Source: Corynebacterium sanguinis
GTDB lineage: Bacteria > Actinomycetota > Actinomycetes > Mycobacteriales > Mycobacteriaceae
DNA length: 64,000 nt
Assembly (NCBI RefSeq): GCF_007641235.1
Contig: NZ_CP038157.1
Coordinates: 434,001 to 498,000 of the forward strand
Direction: 5' to 3'
Below the pieces are notes generated by a model. That model was not told the DNA's origin. It was given only the letters and a program-made list of their open reading frames with translations, and did not search any database. A program made the translations under genes and the position numbers. Below, one piece after another: positions 52,588-61,634 of the stretch (position 1 is its first letter; each line of letters begins with the position of its first letter).

Positions 52588-54681
52588 CTACGCCTCGACG
52601 CCGATCTCCTTGCCGTCCTCGCGCCACGCAACAGCCACGGCTGGGCGAGGCACGGAGTTGCCACCCTCCGGCCAGTTGGAGGTCGGGTTCTCGTAGGTCG
52701 CGTCGTCCGACTCGCCCGGGTGCTGGACGTTGACCATCACGCGCTCCTCGGTCACGATCGGGCCACAGGTCTCAGCGTCCTTCGGCACCGTGAGGAAGCA
52801 CTTGACCTGGCCGCGGTTCTCGCCTTCGAGGCCAACAGCGTAGAGACCGTCGTTGCTGCCCAGCGCGTTGCCGTCGGTGGAGATCCAGAGGTTTCCGTAG
52901 GTGTCGAACGCAAGGTTGTCCGGGCAGGAGATCGGGGAAACCTTGTCCTTGTCGAAGCCGCCAAAGTAGGTCGACGCCGCAGCCGGGTCACCACACACCA
53001 GAAGCAGGTTCCAGGTGAAGTTCTCGCCCGCGAAGTCATCCTCGATCTCCATGACAAGACCGTTCTTGTTCTCGCGGATCGGCGCGTACTCCATCACGTC
53101 TTCCTTGCTCTTCGACGCGTTCTCACCGGTCGCACCGCGGTAGGAGTTGTTGGTCAGGGCAACGTAGACCTTTTCGTTGACCGGGTTGACCTCAAAGTCC
53201 TCCGGGCGATCCATCTTCGTCGCACCGACCTCATCGGCCGCGAGGCGGGTGTAGACCGCAACCTCCTCGGGGGTGAAGCCGTCGACATGCGACTCGGCAC
53301 CATTCTCGGTCACCGTCAGCAGCTTGACCCACGTGCCCTTACCGTCGAACTCGCCGTCGGACGGCAGGTCGCCGTCGCCAGTGATCTCGCTCTGCGGGGA
53401 GTCGCCCTCGAGCTTGGCCACGTAGAGGGTGCCCTCGTCGAGGATGCCCATGTTGTGCTCGACGTCGCCCTCGACCATCTTCTTGGAGGAGACAAACTTG
53501 TAGATGTACTCGAAGCGGGAATCGTCGCCCGAGTAGCACACCACGGTGCCATCCTTGTCAACGTGGACGTTTCCGGCCTCGTGCTTGAAGCGGCCCATCG
53601 AGGTGTGCTTGATCGGGGTGGAGTTCGGGTCCAGCGGGTTGATCTCGACGATGTAGCCGAAACGGTTGAACTCGTTGGGCTCCTTCGCCAGGTCGAAGCG
53701 ATCGTGCAGGCGCTCCCACTTGCGCTCGGAGGCCTCATCATCGACGCCGAAACGCTTCACGTCTGCGGCCGGGCGCTCGCCCGTAACGGCGGCACCGTTA
53801 GCGAAGTACTGGTCGATGTTCTCCTCGCCCGACAGGAAGGTGCCCCACGGGGTCATGCCGCCCGCGCAGTTGTTCAGCGTGCCCAGAACCGTCTTGCCCT
53901 CCGGGTCTGCGCTGGTCTTGACCAGGTCAGCACCAGCGAGGATACCGCGGAGCTCAAACGGGGTGTTCGCGGTGATGCGGCGGTTCAGCGGGCCGAACTC
54001 GCGCTTGAGCTCGCCGGTGTCGCCCACCTTGGACACCTCGAGGATGGTGTGGCCGTGGTTAGCCAGGCCGATGTTGATCTGCTCATCGGTGGGGTTGTCC
54101 GCATCGTAGCCCGGGAACATCTGCGGCTCGGTGGTGTACTCGTGCGAACACACGTACACCAAGCGGCTGTCATCGTCCGGGTGGTCCATCAGACCAGCGA
54201 AGTCGTTGTTGAAACCGAACTGCTTCTCCGCGTCAGCCGCGGTCTGGTTCTCTGGGTCGAACTCCGGAGCGTCCTTGAAAATCGGGTCGCCCCAGGCGAT
54301 AAGAACGCTGGTGGCGTAGCCGGTCGGGACAACAACCTTGTCCTCGGTATTCGGTGCGACCGGCTCGAACTGCATGCCCTTGAGCGCCTTGACCTCGGTA
54401 GCTGCGGCCGAGGAGCTGCCCGTCGCCGCGGACGCGGTGGTCGTACCAGCCGCGCCACTGCCCGGCTCGGAGCTGCAGGCCGCGAGGGCGGCACCGCCGC
54501 CGACGGTGACCACACCGAGGCCGAAGGACTTCAGCACTCCGCGGCGCGAGACGAGGTCGCCGAAGTAGGCGTTGTCGGAGGTGTTAGTGCACTCGCCCCA
54601 ACATGCGTTACCGCACTTGTAGGTACAGGTCAGCTTGGACCGCTTGGACTGGAACAGAAGGTTAAGGCCCTTGATGGTCAT
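52588..54681 (-). CDS. phoX: PhoX-family alkaline phosphatase (Tat-exported lipoprotein)
   Basis: Secreted calcium/iron-type phosphatase that releases phosphate from organic esters. It is 697 residues. A twin-arginine motif SRRGVLK (Arg46-Arg47) is followed by a hydrophobic segment ending in a lipobox with Cys69 (AALAAC), so it is folded before export and probably lipid-anchored. The DUF839/PhoX body includes HPDDDSRLVYVCSHEYTTEP, LNNCAGGMTPWGTFLSGEEN, GRFKHEAGNVHVD and PDNLAFDTYGNLWISTDGN. A PHO-box-like repeat lies 90 nt upstream of the ATG, matching induction by phosphate starvation. Confidence 0.95.
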   Translation of the reverse strand: MTIKGLNLLFQSKRSKLTCTYKCGNACWGECTNTSDNAYFGDLVSRRGVLKSFGLGVVTVGGGAALAACSSEPGSGAAGTTTASAATGSSSAAATEVKALKGMQFEPVAPNTEDKVVVPTGYATSVLIAWGDPIFKDAPEFDPENQTAADAEKQFGFNNDFAGLMDHPDDDSRLVYVCSHEYTTEPQMFPGYDADNPTDEQINIGLANHGHTILEVSKVGDTGELKREFGPLNRRITANTPFELRGILAGADLVKTSADPEGKTVLGTLNNCAGGMTPWGTFLSGEENIDQYFANGAAVTGERPAADVKRFGVDDEASERKWERLHDRFDLAKEPNEFNRFGYIVEINPLDPNSTPIKHTSMGRFKHEAGNVHVDKDGTVVCYSGDDSRFEYIYKFVSSKKMVEGDVEHNMGILDEGTLYVAKLEGDSPQSEITGDGDLPSDGEFDGKGTWVKLLTVTENGAESHVDGFTPEEVAVYTRLAADEVGATKMDRPEDFEVNPVNEKVYVALTNNSYRGATGENASKSKEDVMEYAPIRENKNGLVMEIEDDFAGENFTWNLLLVCGDPAAASTYFGGFDKDKVSPISCPDNLAFDTYGNLWISTDGNALGSNDGLYAVGLEGENRGQVKCFLTVPKDAETCGPIVTEERVMVNVQHPGESDDATYENPTSNWPEGGNSVPRPAVAVAWREDGKEIGVEA

Positions 54682-54735
54682 GGTGAGACTCCCCGTCTTC
54701 GCACAAAGTGAGCGTAATGTAGAAACTGACTCATC

Positions 54736-54749
54736 GAACCTTAAGGTTC
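54736..54749. promoter_or_regulatory. 14-bp palindrome in the phoX promoter region
   Basis: Perfect palindrome GAACCTTAAGGTTC, 55 nt before the phoX start and just upstream of a TACATT -10 candidate (54716-54721). It overlaps the expected -35, so it may be an operator. Its regulator is unknown. Confidence 0.5.
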
Positions 54750-54770
54750 AACACTTGCGCACCGGAGAAT

Positions 54771-54792
54771 CTGAGGTGAACAGTTAGTGAAC
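54771..54792 (-). promoter_or_regulatory. PHO-box-like direct repeat upstream of phoX
   Basis: On the minus strand, two adjacent 11-base units, GTTCACTAACT and GTTCACCTCAG. GTTCAC at 11-base period is the known pattern of PhoP/PhoR boxes in actinobacteria. It lies upstream of the putative -35 region, consistent with activation. Confidence 0.65.
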
Positions 54793-54884
54793 CAAAACTG
54801 CGCTGGAAAGTTAACGGGGTATTCAGATGCCGGGAACGGTTGTGCAGTGCAATCTGCGCACAGGTAGGCGTCGAAAAGCAAAAA

Positions 54885-54903
54885 GCCCCGCACGGGGCGG
54901 GGC
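54885..54903 (-). terminator. Terminator of the S10 ribosomal operon after rpsQ
   Basis: GCCCCGC-ACGGG-GCGGGGC, seven base pairs, followed on the minus strand by TTTTTGCTTTTC. Lies 24 bases past the rpsQ stop. Confidence 0.92.
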
Positions 54904-54927
54904 TTCTTCCTCGATGGATGGCCAGGT

Positions 54928-55242
54928 TTAGCGGGCCTTCTCGATGATCTCGATGAGACGGAAATGCTTGTCCTTGGACAGCGGGCGGGTCTCCTCGATG
55001 CGGACGAGGTCGCCAACACCAGCGGTGTTGTCCTCGTCGTGGGCCTTCACGCGCTTGGTGGAGCGCACGATCTTGCCGTACAGGGCGTGGGACTTGCGGT
55101 CCTCAACCTCGACCACGATCGTCTTGTCCATCTTGTCGGACACGACGTAGCCGCGGCGGCGCTTCTGCAGGCCCTTTTCCTTCTTGCCGTTTGCTGCCTC
55201 GTGTGCAGCGTTGTCAGATACAGTCACGTTTGCCTCAGTCAT
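54928..55242 (-). CDS. rpsQ: 30S ribosomal protein S17
   Basis: 16S rRNA-binding OB-fold protein. It is 104 residues with a ~20-residue N-terminal extension ([19 protein letters not shown]). The core includes [35 protein letters not shown] and [16 protein letters not shown]. It is last of the S10 block; a terminator follows directly, and the next spc gene rplN is 5 kb away. Confidence 0.97.
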   Translation of the reverse strand: MTEANVTVSDNAAHEAANGKKEKGLQKRRRGYVVSDKMDKTIVVEVEDRKSHALYGKIVRSTKRVKAHDEDNTAGVGDLVRIEETRPLSKDKHFRLIEIIEKAR

Positions 55243-55244
55243 GG

Positions 55245-55475
55245 TTATGCCTCAGCTCCCGGGACGACAGACAGACCGAGCTCGCGCTCGCGCAGCACGG
55301 TGTAGATGCGTGCAATGTCGCGCTTGACGGTGGAGATGCGGCGGTTGTTGGTCAGTTGGCCAGTTGCGAGCTGGAAGCGCAGGTTGAACAGCTCTTCCTT
55401 CGCGTCGGCCAAGCGGGTGCGGAGCTCATCATCGTTGAGCTCACGGAACTCGGATGCGGGGGTACCAGCAGCCAT
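55245..55475 (-). CDS. rpmC: 50S ribosomal protein L29
   Basis: Tunnel-exit protein that binds trigger factor and SRP. It is 76 residues: [55 protein letters not shown]. The ATG shares one base with the rplP stop (TAATG). Confidence 0.97.
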   Translation of the reverse strand: MAAGTPASEFRELNDDELRTRLADAKEELFNLRFQLATGQLTNNRRISTVKRDIARIYTVLRERELGLSVVPGAEA

Positions 55476-55891
55476 TAGAACAGGTCCTCCTTCTTAATCA
55501 CGCGGACCTTGCACGGCAGCTTCGCGCCAGCGCGGCGCAGAGCTTCCATGGCGGTCTCCTCGTTCGGGTAGGACATCTCGAAGAGAATGCGGCCCGGCTT
55601 CACGTTAGCCACCCACTTCTCAACCGGGCCCTTACCGGAACCCATACGCACGCCGAGCGGCTTCTGGGTTAGCGGACGATCCGGGAAGATGTTGATCCAG
55701 ACCTTGCCACCACGCTTGACGTGGCGGTTAATCGCAATACGAGCGGACTCGATCTGGCGGTTGGTGATGTAGGCCGGCTCGAGAGCCTGGAGGCCGTAGT
55801 CACCAAAGTTGATGGTGTTGCCACCCTTGGACACGCCGCGACGGTGCGGGCGGTGCTGGCGGCGGTACTTCACGCGCTTAGGAATAAGCAT
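55475..55891 (-). CDS. rplP: 50S ribosomal protein L16
   Basis: Peptidyl-transferase-region protein, 138 residues from the ATG at 55891 ([15 protein letters not shown]). Motifs [41 protein letters not shown] and [22 protein letters not shown] are standard. It lies four bases after rpsC. Confidence 0.98.
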   Translation of the reverse strand: MLIPKRVKYRRQHRPHRRGVSKGGNTINFGDYGLQALEPAYITNRQIESARIAINRHVKRGGKVWINIFPDRPLTQKPLGVRMGSGKGPVEKWVANVKPGRILFEMSYPNEETAMEALRRAGAKLPCKVRVIKKEDLF

Positions 55892-55895
55892 GTGT

Positions 55896-56645
55896 TTAGC
55901 CCTCCTGCTTCTGCTCTGCGCGCTGGCGGCGCTGGCCACCTCGGCGCGGGCGGCGGTCACGGTCGCCGCGTCCGCGACGATCGCCCGACGGTGCGTTGAG
56001 GTCAGACTCACGCACGCCGCCGACGACGTCGCCCTTGTAGATCCACACCTTGACGCCAATGACGCCAAAGGTGGTGTGTGCCTCGGCAATGCCGTAGTCA
56101 ATCTCCGCGCGAAGGGTGTGCAGCGGCACACGGCCCTCGTGGTAGCGCTCAACGCGCGACATCTCGGCGCCGCCAAGACGGCCGGAGGTCATGATCTTGA
56201 TGCCCTTGACCTGCGGGTTGCGCATTGCGGACTGGATTGCCTTACGCATCGCGCGACGGAACGCCACGCGGTTGACCAGCTGCTCAGCGACGGACTGCGC
56301 CACCAGAGCTGCGTTGGCGTCGACGTTCTTGACCTCGAGGATGTTGAGCGCAACCATCTTGCCGGTGAGCTTCTCCAGCTCGCGGCGGATGCGGTCAGCC
56401 TCGGCGCCACGGCGACCAATCACGATGCCCGGGCGGGCGGTGTGAATGTCGACGCGGACGCGGTCGCGGGTGCGCTCGATGACGACGTCGGCAATGCCGG
56501 CGCGCTCAAGGCCCTTGGAGAGGAACTCGCGGATCTTGATGTCCTCTGCGACGTAGTCGGCGTAGTTCTTATCGGCGTACCAGTGGGTCTTCCAGTCAGC
56601 GGTGATTCCCAGGCGAAGGCCGTGTGGGTGGATTTTCTGGCCCAT
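55896..56645 (-). CDS. rpsC: 30S ribosomal protein S3
   Basis: mRNA-entry-channel protein with a KH domain ([29 protein letters not shown]). It is 249 residues, with a C-terminal Arg/Gly/Asp/Gln-rich tail of ~35 residues that is common in actinobacteria. [14 protein letters not shown] is the family start. The ATG shares a base with the rplV stop. Confidence 0.98.
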   Translation of the reverse strand: MGQKIHPHGLRLGITADWKTHWYADKNYADYVAEDIKIREFLSKGLERAGIADVVIERTRDRVRVDIHTARPGIVIGRRGAEADRIRRELEKLTGKMVALNILEVKNVDANAALVAQSVAEQLVNRVAFRRAMRKAIQSAMRNPQVKGIKIMTSGRLGGAEMSRVERYHEGRVPLHTLRAEIDYGIAEAHTTFGVIGVKVWIYKGDVVGGVRESDLNAPSGDRRGRGDRDRRPRRGGQRRQRAEQKQEG

Positions 56646-57013
56646 TACTTAGCCCCTTCCTTAGATTCAGCGGACTCGACGACCACGGTGATGTGAGAGG
56701 TGCGCTTCCGGATCTGGAAGGCGCGGCCCTGTGCGCGCGGCTGGTAGCGGCGCATGGTCGGGCCCTCGTTGGCGTAGCACTCGGCGATGACCAGGGTGCG
56801 CGGGTCCAGACCGAAGTTGTTCTCAGCGTTGGCCGCGGCAGACGCAACGACCTTGGCAATATCCTTGGACGCACCCTGCGGGGCGTACTTCAGGATGGCG
56901 AGAGCCTCGGAAACGGACTTTCCGCGGACCAAAGCGAGCACGCGGCGCGCCTTCATCGGGGAGACGCGGACGAACCTGGCCGTCGCGGATGCGGAGGTGA
57001 TGGTGTCACTCAT
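56645..57013 (-). CDS. rplV: 50S ribosomal protein L22
   Basis: Tunnel-wall protein whose hairpin lines the exit tunnel. It is 122 residues: [64 protein letters not shown]. It follows rpsS by three bases. Confidence 0.98.
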   Translation of the reverse strand: MSDTITSASATARFVRVSPMKARRVLALVRGKSVSEALAILKYAPQGASKDIAKVVASAAANAENNFGLDPRTLVIAECYANEGPTMRRYQPRAQGRAFQIRKRTSHITVVVESAESKEGAK

Positions 57014-57016
57014 CGC

Positions 57017-57292
57017 TTATCGACGTCCCTTCGATTCCTTGATGTGACCCTTGAAGGTCTTGGTTGGTGCGAACTCGCCGAGCTTGTGACCGACCATGGA
57101 CTCATCGACGAACACCGGCACGTGCTTGCGACCGTCGTGGACGGCGAAGGTGTGGCCGATGAAATCGGGGAGAATGGTCGAGCGGCGAGACCAGGTCTTG
57201 ATGACCTGCTTGGTGCCGGCCTCGTTCTGAGCGTCCACCTTGTTGAGGAGGTGCTCATCGACGAACGGGCCCTTCTTCAGGCTGCGTGGCAT
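57017..57292 (-). CDS. rpsS: 30S ribosomal protein S19
   Basis: Head protein near the A-site, 91 residues: [62 protein letters not shown]. It follows rplB by 16 nt. Confidence 0.98.
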   Translation of the reverse strand: MPRSLKKGPFVDEHLLNKVDAQNEAGTKQVIKTWSRRSTILPDFIGHTFAVHDGRKHVPVFVDESMVGHKLGEFAPTKTFKGHIKESKGRR

Positions 57293-57308
57293 GTTTGCTT
57301 ACCTCCTC

Positions 57309-58145
57309 TTAGCGCTTCTTGTTCGCGCGACGACGGCGCACGATCATGTTGTTGGAGTAACGGTTCGGGTTGCGGGTGCGGCCTTCCTTCTGGCCCCACG
57401 GGCTGACCGGGTGGCGTCCACCGGAGGTCTTGCCCTCGCCACCACCGTGCGGGTGATCGACCGGGTTCATGACAACACCGCGGACGGTCGGGCGCCAGCC
57501 CTTCCAGCGCATACGGCCGGCCTTGCCCCAGCGGATGTTGATCTGGTCGGCGTTGCCGACCTCACCCACGGTGGCGCGGCAGCGGATGTCCACGCGGCGG
57601 ATCTCGGAAGACGGCATACGCAGAACTGCGTAGTTGCCTTCCTTACCCAGCAGCTGGATGGAAGCACCTGCGGAACGGGCGAGCTTCGCGCCCGCGCCCG
57701 GCTTGAGCTCCACTGCGTGGATGGTGGTACCGGTCGGGATGTTGCGCAGCGGCAGGTTGTTGCCAACCTTGATGTCTGCGGTTGCGCCGGACTCGAGCAC
57801 GGTGCCCTGGGTCAGGCCCTTGGGCGCGATGATGTAGCGCTTCTCGCCGTCGGTGTAGTGCAGCAACGCGATGTTGGCGGTGCGGTTCGGGTCGTACTCA
57901 ATGTGAGCGACCTTGGCCAGCACGCCGTCCTTGTCGTTGCGGCGGAAGTCGATAACGCGGTAGCGACGCTTGTGTCCGCCGCCGCGGTGGCGGGTGGTGA
58001 TGTGGCCGTGGTTGTTACGGCCACCCTTCTTCGGGAGCGGGCGCAGCAGGGTCTTCTCCGGAGTGGAGCGGGTGATCTCCGAGAACTCGGAGACGGAGCT
58101 GTTGCGGCGACCCGGGGTTGTCGGCTTGTACTTACGAATAGCCAT
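57309..58145 (-). CDS. rplB: 50S ribosomal protein L2
   Basis: Essential for subunit association and the peptidyl-transferase centre. It is 278 residues: [37 protein letters not shown], and the conserved [29 protein letters not shown] around the key histidine. It lies 25 nt after rplW. Confidence 0.98.
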   Translation of the reverse strand: MAIRKYKPTTPGRRNSSVSEFSEITRSTPEKTLLRPLPKKGGRNNHGHITTRHRGGGHKRRYRVIDFRRNDKDGVLAKVAHIEYDPNRTANIALLHYTDGEKRYIIAPKGLTQGTVLESGATADIKVGNNLPLRNIPTGTTIHAVELKPGAGAKLARSAGASIQLLGKEGNYAVLRMPSSEIRRVDIRCRATVGEVGNADQINIRWGKAGRMRWKGWRPTVRGVVMNPVDHPHGGGEGKTSGGRHPVSPWGQKEGRTRNPNRYSNNMIVRRRRANKKR

Positions 58146-58170
58146 AATGTGTCCTTTTCTATCGAGTCAC

Positions 58171-58476
58171 TTAGACGGCTGCGCCGCCGAAGATATCGAT
58201 GGAGTCGCTGCCCTCGCGGAGGGTGACGTAGGCGCGCTTGGTGTCCTTACGCTTGCCAAAACCGGTGCGGGAGCGCTTGCGCTTACCCTCGCGGTTGGCG
58301 GTGTTCACCGAAGCGACGTCGACGCCGAAGATCTTCTCCACGGCAATCTTGATCTGGGTCTTGTTAGCAGACGGGTTCACGAAAAACGTGTACGTGTTCT
58401 GCTCCATCAGCGCGTAGGTCTTCTCGGAGAGGACCGGGGCGATGATGACGTCACGCGGGTCGGCGATCTTAGCCAT
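58171..58476 (-). CDS. rplW: 50S ribosomal protein L23
   Basis: Tunnel-exit docking protein for SRP and trigger factor, 101 residues: [45 protein letters not shown]. Starts immediately after the rplD stop (58476/58477). Confidence 0.97.
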   Translation of the reverse strand: MAKIADPRDVIIAPVLSEKTYALMEQNTYTFFVNPSANKTQIKIAVEKIFGVDVASVNTANREGKRKRSRTGFGKRKDTKRAYVTLREGSDSIDIFGGAAV

Positions 58477-59142
58477 TTACTTCTCCTCCTCAGCTGCGGC
58501 AGCGGGTGCGCCGGCGGCTGCGTTCACGAAGGTGTGAAGCGCCTCGACGGAGAACACGACATCATCAGCATTGAGCACGTCGTAGGTGTTCAGCTGGCTC
58601 GGCTCAAGGATGTGGACACCCGGCAGGTTCCGTGCGGAAAGGCGGGAGTTGACATCCTCACGGCCGATGACCAGGAGAACGGACTTACGGTCGGTGAGAC
58701 GCTCGATGAAGGCGCGTGCGGACTTCGTCGACGGGGTCTGGCCCGGGACGAGCTCCTCCACAACGTGGATGCGCGCACCGCGTGCGCGGTCGGTCAGGGC
58801 GCCAGCGAGAGCTGCCTTGATCATTTTCTTGGGGGTGCGCTGCGCGTAGGAACGCGGCTGCGGACCGTGAACGACGCCACCGCCGGTGAAGTGCGGCGCG
58901 CGGATCGAGCCCTGGCGGGCGCGACCGGTGCCCTTCTGGCGGAACGGCTTCTTACCACCGCCGCGGACCATGCCGCGGGTCTTGGTGGCGTGGGTGCCCT
59001 GGCGAGCTGCCGCCTGCTGGGCGACAACCACCTGGTGCATCAGGGGGATAGACGCCTCGCGGTCGAAGAGTTCGGCCGGGAGGTCGACGGAACCGTTGGT
59101 CTTGCCGTCGGCGGTATGGACGTCGAGTGTCAGGTTCGTCAT
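58477..59142 (-). CDS. rplD: 50S ribosomal protein L4
   Basis: Tunnel-lining protein, in E. coli also the autogenous regulator of this operon. It is 221 residues: [45 protein letters not shown] carries the tunnel loop; LALRSAL-type and LVIGREDV segments follow, with an acidic AAAEEEK end. Overlaps the rplC stop by four bases. Confidence 0.97.
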   Translation of the reverse strand: MTNLTLDVHTADGKTNGSVDLPAELFDREASIPLMHQVVVAQQAAARQGTHATKTRGMVRGGGKKPFRQKGTGRARQGSIRAPHFTGGGVVHGPQPRSYAQRTPKKMIKAALAGALTDRARGARIHVVEELVPGQTPSTKSARAFIERLTDRKSVLLVIGREDVNSRLSARNLPGVHILEPSQLNTYDVLNADDVVFSVEALHTFVNAAAGAPAAAAEEEK

Positions 59143-59795
59143 GCGTGAGCACCGCCCTTCACTGCGGTCTTGACGGTAACAATGCTGCCCTTGACGCCCG
59201 GGATTGCTCCCTTAATCAGGATCAGGTTGTTGTCGCCGTCGATGCGTTGGATCTTCAAGTTCTGGGTGGTAACGCGGTTGCTGCCCATGCGGCCAGCCAT
59301 GCGCGTGCCCTTGAACACGCGGCCCGGGGTGGCGCAGGCGCCGATGGAGCCGACGCGGCGGTGCGCAGCCTGGTTACCGTGGGAGGCGCCCTGGCCTGCG
59401 AAGCCGTGGCGCTTCATGGCACCGGCGTAGCCCTTGCCCTTGGTGGTGCCCACGACGTCGACGTAGGTGTCGCCGTCGAAAATGGCCGCGTTGAATTCCT
59501 GGCCGACCTCGTATGCGGAGGTGTCGTCCATGCGGATTTCCACGACGTGGCGGCGCGGGTTGACGCCGGCCTTCTTGAAGTGGCCGGCCTGCGGCTTCTT
59601 CGTCTTACGGGGATCGATGTCGCCGTAAGCAATCTGGATGGCGCTGTAGCCATCGGTTTCGGGGGTGCGAATCTGGGTGACCACGACCGGCCCAGCTTCG
59701 ACGACGGTGACCGGGATAACCCGGTTGTCCTCGTCGAAGATCTGGGTCATGCCGAGCTTCTTGCCCAGAATGCCCTTGATCTGGTTGTCAGACAT
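59139..59795 (-). CDS. rplC: 50S ribosomal protein L3
   Basis: Early assembly protein reaching the peptidyl-transferase centre. It is 218 residues: [31 protein letters not shown], then [44 protein letters not shown] with the conserved Gln. It lies 36 nt after rpsJ. Confidence 0.98.
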   Translation of the reverse strand: MSDNQIKGILGKKLGMTQIFDEDNRVIPVTVVEAGPVVVTQIRTPETDGYSAIQIAYGDIDPRKTKKPQAGHFKKAGVNPRRHVVEIRMDDTSAYEVGQEFNAAIFDGDTYVDVVGTTKGKGYAGAMKRHGFAGQGASHGNQAAHRRVGSIGACATPGRVFKGTRMAGRMGSNRVTTQNLKIQRIDGDNNLILIKGAIPGVKGSIVTVKTAVKGGAHA

Positions 59796-59831
59796 GTGTT
59801 AGTTCTCCACTACCAAAAGTCGGGATCTTGC

Positions 59832-60137
59832 TTACTGAATGTTCACGTCGACGCTTGCCGGCAGGTCAATGCGCATGAGCGCGTCAACCGTCTTGGGCGT
59901 CGGATCGAGAATGTCGATGAGGCGCTTGTGAGTGCGCATCTCGAAGTGCTCGCGAGAATCCTTGTACTTGTGGGGAGAACGAATAACGGCGTACACGTTC
60001 TTCTCAGTGGGCAACGGCACCGGCCCGACGACGCGGGCACCCGTGCGGGTGACCGTCTCGACAATCTTCTTCGCGGATGCGTCGATCGCCTCGTGGTCGT
60101 AGGCCTTGAGCCTGATGCGGATTTTCTGTCCCGCCAC
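59832..60137 (-). CDS. rpsJ: 30S ribosomal protein S10
   Basis: Head protein, also NusE of the antitermination complex. It is 101 residues with a GTG start at 60137 (residue 2 onward [18 protein letters not shown]) and GGAAGAGG upstream. [43 protein letters not shown] is the signature. First gene of the S10 operon, behind a long leader. Confidence 0.98.
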   Translation of the reverse strand: MAGQKIRIRLKAYDHEAIDASAKKIVETVTRTGARVVGPVPLPTEKNVYAVIRSPHKYKDSREHFEMRTHKRLIDILDPTPKTVDALMRIDLPASVDVNIQ

Positions 60138-60330
60138 GCTTACCTCTTCCTCGCTTCCCCCACATTCGACATTCACCGAAGCGGTGGGGTTTTAAGCTTG
60201 TAGTTTCTCTATAACGTTGTCCGGGCTGGGCCCTGGGCGCAACGCCAGTGTCGTTTCTGACTGCCATGACACGAACCGGAAGGTGAAGCAGCACGGAAAA
60301 TAATTGCGTGCATCTGCTTTAGTGCTTCCG

Positions 60331-60357
60331 CCCGCACCTCTTTTAAAGGGGCGCGGG
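60331..60357 (-). other. Leader hairpin in the S10 operon
   Basis: CCCGC pairs with GCGGG, continued by CCTCTT/AAGGGG-type pairs (one wobble, one bulge each side) around a TTA loop. No T-run of terminator type follows. It may be a ribosomal-protein-binding or antitermination structure. Confidence 0.45.
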
Positions 60358-60512
60358 TGTCAGACTCGGAAGGGTGCGTGACCCTTGCGTACTGCCGCTG
60401 TTTATTTGCCATGGCCCTTCTCCGGTCCCCGGTTAAGGGGGCCTTCTTGGTGTAGAAGGTGTCATGTTCGCCTCACCACCGCGCGTTAGCGCCGTGTCAA
60501 AGCAACCCGACT

Positions 60513-60542
60513 ATTAAAGCACAAGGGGGAAAACAAAAGCAA
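60513..60542 (-). promoter_or_regulatory. Promoter of the S10 ribosomal operon
   Basis: Minus strand: -35 TTGCTT (60537-60542), 18-base spacer, -10 TTTAAT (60513-60518), within a local AT-rich stretch. Confidence 0.55.
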
Positions 60543-60612
60543 GACGCTTGCCGACGCCACTTCCAACGGCACCGGAGTAGAGTTGGCGCAACCAACATAT
60601 GAAAGGAAAGCC

Positions 60613-61104
60613 ATGGCTGACAACGCCACTGAACCGACTAACACTGCTTCGAGCGTCGTCACGCCCGCTGCTTCGACTCCCCGGAACGAGAACTTGGTCA
60701 CCGACCACGGCACGACCGTGATTGATGACACCGTCGTGGGCAAGATCGCCGGCATCGCCACGCGCGAGGTGTCCGGGGTGGCCAACCTCGGCGGCGGCGC
60801 GGCGCGCATGTGGGGCGCGGTGCGCGAGTCGCTGACCGCGTCTACCAACGTGCAGCAGGGCGTGAACGTTGCAGTCCAGGACGGGCACGCGTCGATCGCG
60901 GTGGCGATCATCGCCGAGTACGGCGTCGCCATCCACGAGCTGGCGAAGGCGATCCGCGAGAACGTCACCCAGGCAGTGACCCGGATGACCGGCCTGATCG
61001 TGGACCGCGTGGACATCACTGTCCACGACGTCAACCTGCCCGACGCGGAGCCGATCGACCGGATCGAGCCCGTCGATCCCGCCGCTACCACGCTGGTTCA
61101 GTAG
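60613..61104 (+). CDS. Asp23/Gls24 family envelope stress protein
   Basis: A 163-residue protein from the ATG at 60613, with GAAAGGAAAG upstream. A disordered Thr/Ala/Pro-rich N-terminus (~35 residues) is followed by the Asp23 domain: TTVIDDTVVGKIAGIATREVSGVANLGG, NVAVQDGHASIAVAIIAEYGVAIHELAKAIRENV, RMTGLIVDRVDITVHDV. In Firmicutes Asp23 is anchored at the membrane by AmaP and is tied to envelope stress; the role in actinobacteria is less clear. First gene of a six-gene plus-strand run. Confidence 0.9.
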   Translation: MADNATEPTNTASSVVTPAASTPRNENLVTDHGTTVIDDTVVGKIAGIATREVSGVANLGGGAARMWGAVRESLTASTNVQQGVNVAVQDGHASIAVAIIAEYGVAIHELAKAIRENVTQAVTRMTGLIVDRVDITVHDVNLPDAEPIDRIEPVDPAATTLVQ

Positions 61105-61106
61105 TC

Positions 61107-61418
61107 GTGGCGGGCCCGATCACACGCGAAACCGGTGAGGCGCTGCGCGACGCTGCGCTCGGTGTCCCCGGAGTCGCCGACTTGAGCTCCGGGCGCTTCG
61201 GCGAGGTCGCACTGCTGCTCCCGGGTGAGCGCATCCGCGGCATCAGGGCTGCGGAGCGCGACGAGCTTTTCGGCGCAGAGATCCACATCGTGTTCGATGT
61301 GGGATCGGCGCGCCCGATCGCCGAGGTGGCCACCGAAGTGCGCGCCGCGGCGCTTGACTCGCTTAACGACCCCTTGGACTTCATCGACGTCGTGGTCGCG
61401 GACGCGCAGAAACTTTAG
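61107..61418 (+). CDS. Small protein of the Asp23 cluster, unknown function
   Basis: A 103-residue protein with a GTG start at 61107, two bases after the Asp23 stop and without a clear ribosome site, so it is probably translated by coupling. It alternates helices and strands (GPITRETGEALRDAALGVPGVADLSSGRFGEVALLLPG, DVGSARPIAEVATEVRAAALDSL). The end, DPLDFIDVVVADAQKL, parallels the Asp23 domain end, so it may be a degenerate Asp23-like fold. No named family. Confidence 0.75.
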   Translation: MAGPITRETGEALRDAALGVPGVADLSSGRFGEVALLLPGERIRGIRAAERDELFGAEIHIVFDVGSARPIAEVATEVRAAALDSLNDPLDFIDVVVADAQKL

Positions 61419-61433
61419 GAAAGAGATGCACTC

Positions 61434-61634
61434 ATGAACATTCTCGGCTCAAAAACAGCGCTTGGCATCCTCATCGGCGTGATCGTGGCGTTCTTTGTCA
61501 CGTTCGGCGGGTGGCCCGGCCTGCTGTGGCTTTTGCTCTTCGTCGCCGTCGGCGGCGTCATTGGCGCCCAGCTTGATGGCCGCATCGACGTCGCCGACCT
61601 CATCGCGACGGGGTCCGGCAGAGGGCGAAGCTGA
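61434..61634 (+). CDS. Small membrane protein, DUF2273-like
   Basis: A 66-residue protein with two hydrophobic segments, about residues 7-25 (ALGILIGVIVAFFVTFGG) and 28-46 (LLWLLLFVAVGGVIGAQLDG). DUF2273 proteins of this size accompany Asp23 and AmaP. GGAAAGAGATGCACTC precedes the ATG. Its stop overlaps the next start (TGATG). Confidence 0.8.
   Translation: MNILGSKTALGILIGVIVAFFVTFGGWPGLLWLLLFVAVGGVIGAQLDGRIDVADLIATGSGRGRS

Larger units (their letters stand above)
60138..60612. other. S10 operon leader and divergent promoter region
   Basis: These 475 bases separate rpsJ from the Asp23-family cluster. A minus-strand promoter (60513-60542) would give a ~370-nt leader. Within it are hairpins at 60331-60357 and 60370-60386 and a 67-codon minus-strand frame (60209-60412) with GGAGAAGGGCC before its ATG but mediocre codon use. 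The plus-strand promoter for the Asp23 cluster must also lie here; I could not place it. Confidence 0.6.

Noticed and set aside
52720..54711. 663-codon plus-strand open frame opposite phoX
   Set aside because: Exact shadow of phoX in high-GC DNA. The product has no family motifs, while the minus strand encodes a full PhoX with Tat signal and lipobox.
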